Assembly: GCF_000971295.1 (NCBI RefSeq)
Contig: NZ_LANJ01000019.1
Location: forward strand, 1 to 64,000
DNA length: 64,000 nucleotides
Reading direction: 5' to 3'
Origin: Devosia epidermidihirudinis
GTDB taxonomy: Bacteria > Pseudomonadota > Alphaproteobacteria > Rhizobiales > Devosiaceae
This document shows positions 63,116 to 64,000 of this stretch, piece by piece. The position numbers were made by a program, and so were the translations under genes. The notes under the pieces were generated by a model. The model saw nothing but the letters and a program-made list of their open reading frames with translations, made no database searches and had not been told where the DNA came from. Position 1 is the stretch's first letter, and the number at the start of each line of letters is the position of its first letter.

Positions 63116-64000
63116 GGCCCGAGAGCTCCTTATAGCGCCAGCACATGACCCGATGGGTCGGCGTGATGTGGGTTTCGGCGGGCATGGCCTCGCACTGGGC
63201 GGTGGCAAAGTCGCAGCGCGCCGCGAACTGGCACCCCTTGGGTCGATCATAGGGATCGGGCGTGGAGCCACGGATCGCCTGAATGTCCTGGTTCTTGCCC
63301 TTGCCGAGCACCGGCACCGAAGCCAGCAGCGCCCTGGTATAGGGGTGGGCCGGATTGCGCAGCACTTCGTCGACCGTGCCGGCTTCCACGATATTGCCCA
63401 TATACATGACGGCCACATCGTCAGCGAGTTCGGCCACCACACCCATATCGTGGGTGATCAGCATGATGCCGGTGCCATGCTCGCGCTTGAGCTTGTCCAT
63501 CAGCTCAAAGATCTGCGCCTGAATGGTCACGTCGAGGGCCGTTGTCGGTTCGTCGGCGATCAGCACTTTGGGGCTGCAGGACATGGCCATGGCGATCATG
63601 GCGCGCTGGCGCATGCCGCCCGAGTACCGATGAGGAAAGTCGTTGACGCGCTTTTCGGGCATCGAAATACCCATCTCGCGCAGCAGGTCCACGGCCTTCT
63701 CATGCGCCTTCTTGCGCCCGAGATTGGTGTGGTATTTGAGGCTTTCCTTGATCTGAAAGCCCACCGAATAGACCGGGTTCAGCGCGGTCATCGGGTCCTG
63801 GAAGATCATGGCGATCTCGGACCCGCGAATGCGCCGCATGTCCCGACCATTGCGCTCCAGCGCGTGCAAGGGAATGTCCCCGTCCTCGCTGTGATAGATG
63901 ATCTCGCCTTCCTCGATCCGCGACAGGCGCGGCAAAAGCTGCATGATGGTCGCCGCCGTCACGCTCTTGCCGCAGCCGCTTTCCCCGACGATGCACAGCG
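63102..64000 (-). CDS. Oligopeptide-type ABC transporter ATPase, DppD/OppD-like (partial)
   Basis: The gene is cut by the right edge; its N-terminus is missing. The readable part begins inside Walker A (GESGCGKSV) and includes [13 protein letters not shown], signature [15 protein letters not shown], Walker [13 protein letters not shown] and the C-terminal Cys-containing [15 protein letters not shown]. It is the first of the paired ATPases of a peptide-type importer, translationally coupled to the DppF-like gene. Confidence 0.95.
   Translation of the reverse strand, partial: LCIVGESGCGKSVTAATIMQLLPRLSRIEEGEIIYHSEDGDIPLHALERNGRDMRRIRGSEIAMIFQDPMTALNPVYSVGFQIKESLKYHTNLGRKKAHEKAVDLLREMGISMPEKRVNDFPHRYSGGMRQRAMIAMAMSCSPKVLIADEPTTALDVTIQAQIFELMDKLKREHGTGIMLITHDMGVVAELADDVAVMYMGNIVEAGTVDEVLRNPAHPYTRALLASVPVLGKGKNQDIQAIRGSTPDPYDRPKGCQFAARCDFATAQCEAMPAETHITPTHRVMCWRYKELSGHAAE

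Overview
The window is a dense, GC-rich chromosomal segment with no rRNA, tRNA, CRISPR array or complete insertion sequence that I could see. Gene content and order point to an alphaproteobacterium of the order Hyphomicrobiales, possibly a Devosia relative. The supporting features are an SDR-uvrC-(aroG)-pgsA-moaD-moaE block, a urease operon interrupted by accessory genes as in rhizobia, a glgP-glgB-glgC-glgA-pgm-glgX cluster, a GguC/AraD1-type pentose enzyme, and candidate sigma-54 and EcfG-type promoters. The taxonomic placement is inference; the genes are read from the sequence.

Layout. 1-5.3 kb: a fused DUF1007/NicO nickel-cobalt exporter cut by the left edge, a LysR regulator, a MarR-like regulator, a secreted SH3 protein, small membrane proteins and an EamA transporter. 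5.5-11 kb: a pteridine-reductase-like SDR, uvrC, a DAHP synthase behind what reads as a complete transcription attenuator with an aromatic-rich leader peptide (8243-8377), pgsA, moaD and moaE. 11-15.5 kb: ilvE, MarR and Lrp regulators, a Gly-rich secreted protein, a candidate small RNA, a META-domain protein and a small secreted protein. 15.5-24 kb: the urease operon ureD-A-(DUF1272)-B-(unknown)-C-(TPR methyltransferase)-(ABM)-(MliC)-E-F-(DUF3995)-G-(GNAT).

24-35.2 kb: a leftward glycogen cluster in which GlgC, GlgA and GlgB make glycogen and GlgP, GlgX and Pgm return it to glucose phosphates. 35-45 kb: a Kef-type antiporter, a nucleoside hydrolase, a LysE exporter, a FIST sensor next to a GGDEF/EAL protein, two convergent LuxR paralogues, a small membrane protein and an orphan barstar-like protein.

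45.1-54.3 kb: a pentose locus with a FadR-type regulator, an IlvD/Edd sugar-acid dehydratase, a XylB-like dehydrogenase, GguC, aldose 1-epimerase and a three-part sugar ABC importer. This fits an oxidative Weimberg-type route from pentose towards 2-ketoglutarate. The regulator gene and the transporter operon carry near-identical 15-bp palindromes at their promoters. 54.9-64 kb: a second catabolic locus with no obvious described counterpart. It contains a nitronate-monooxygenase-like protein, an AllA-like lyase, a class III aminotransferase, an amidohydrolase, an unrecognised 297-residue protein, an N-acetylneuraminate-lyase-like aldolase and two peptide-type ABC ATPases, the last cut by the right edge.

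The most unusual signals are regulatory: the aromatic attenuator before DAHP synthase, a textbook sigma-54 promoter with upstream inverted repeat and IHF-like site before the urease operon, the paired FadR operators, and an EcfG-like promoter aligned with an orphan terminator.
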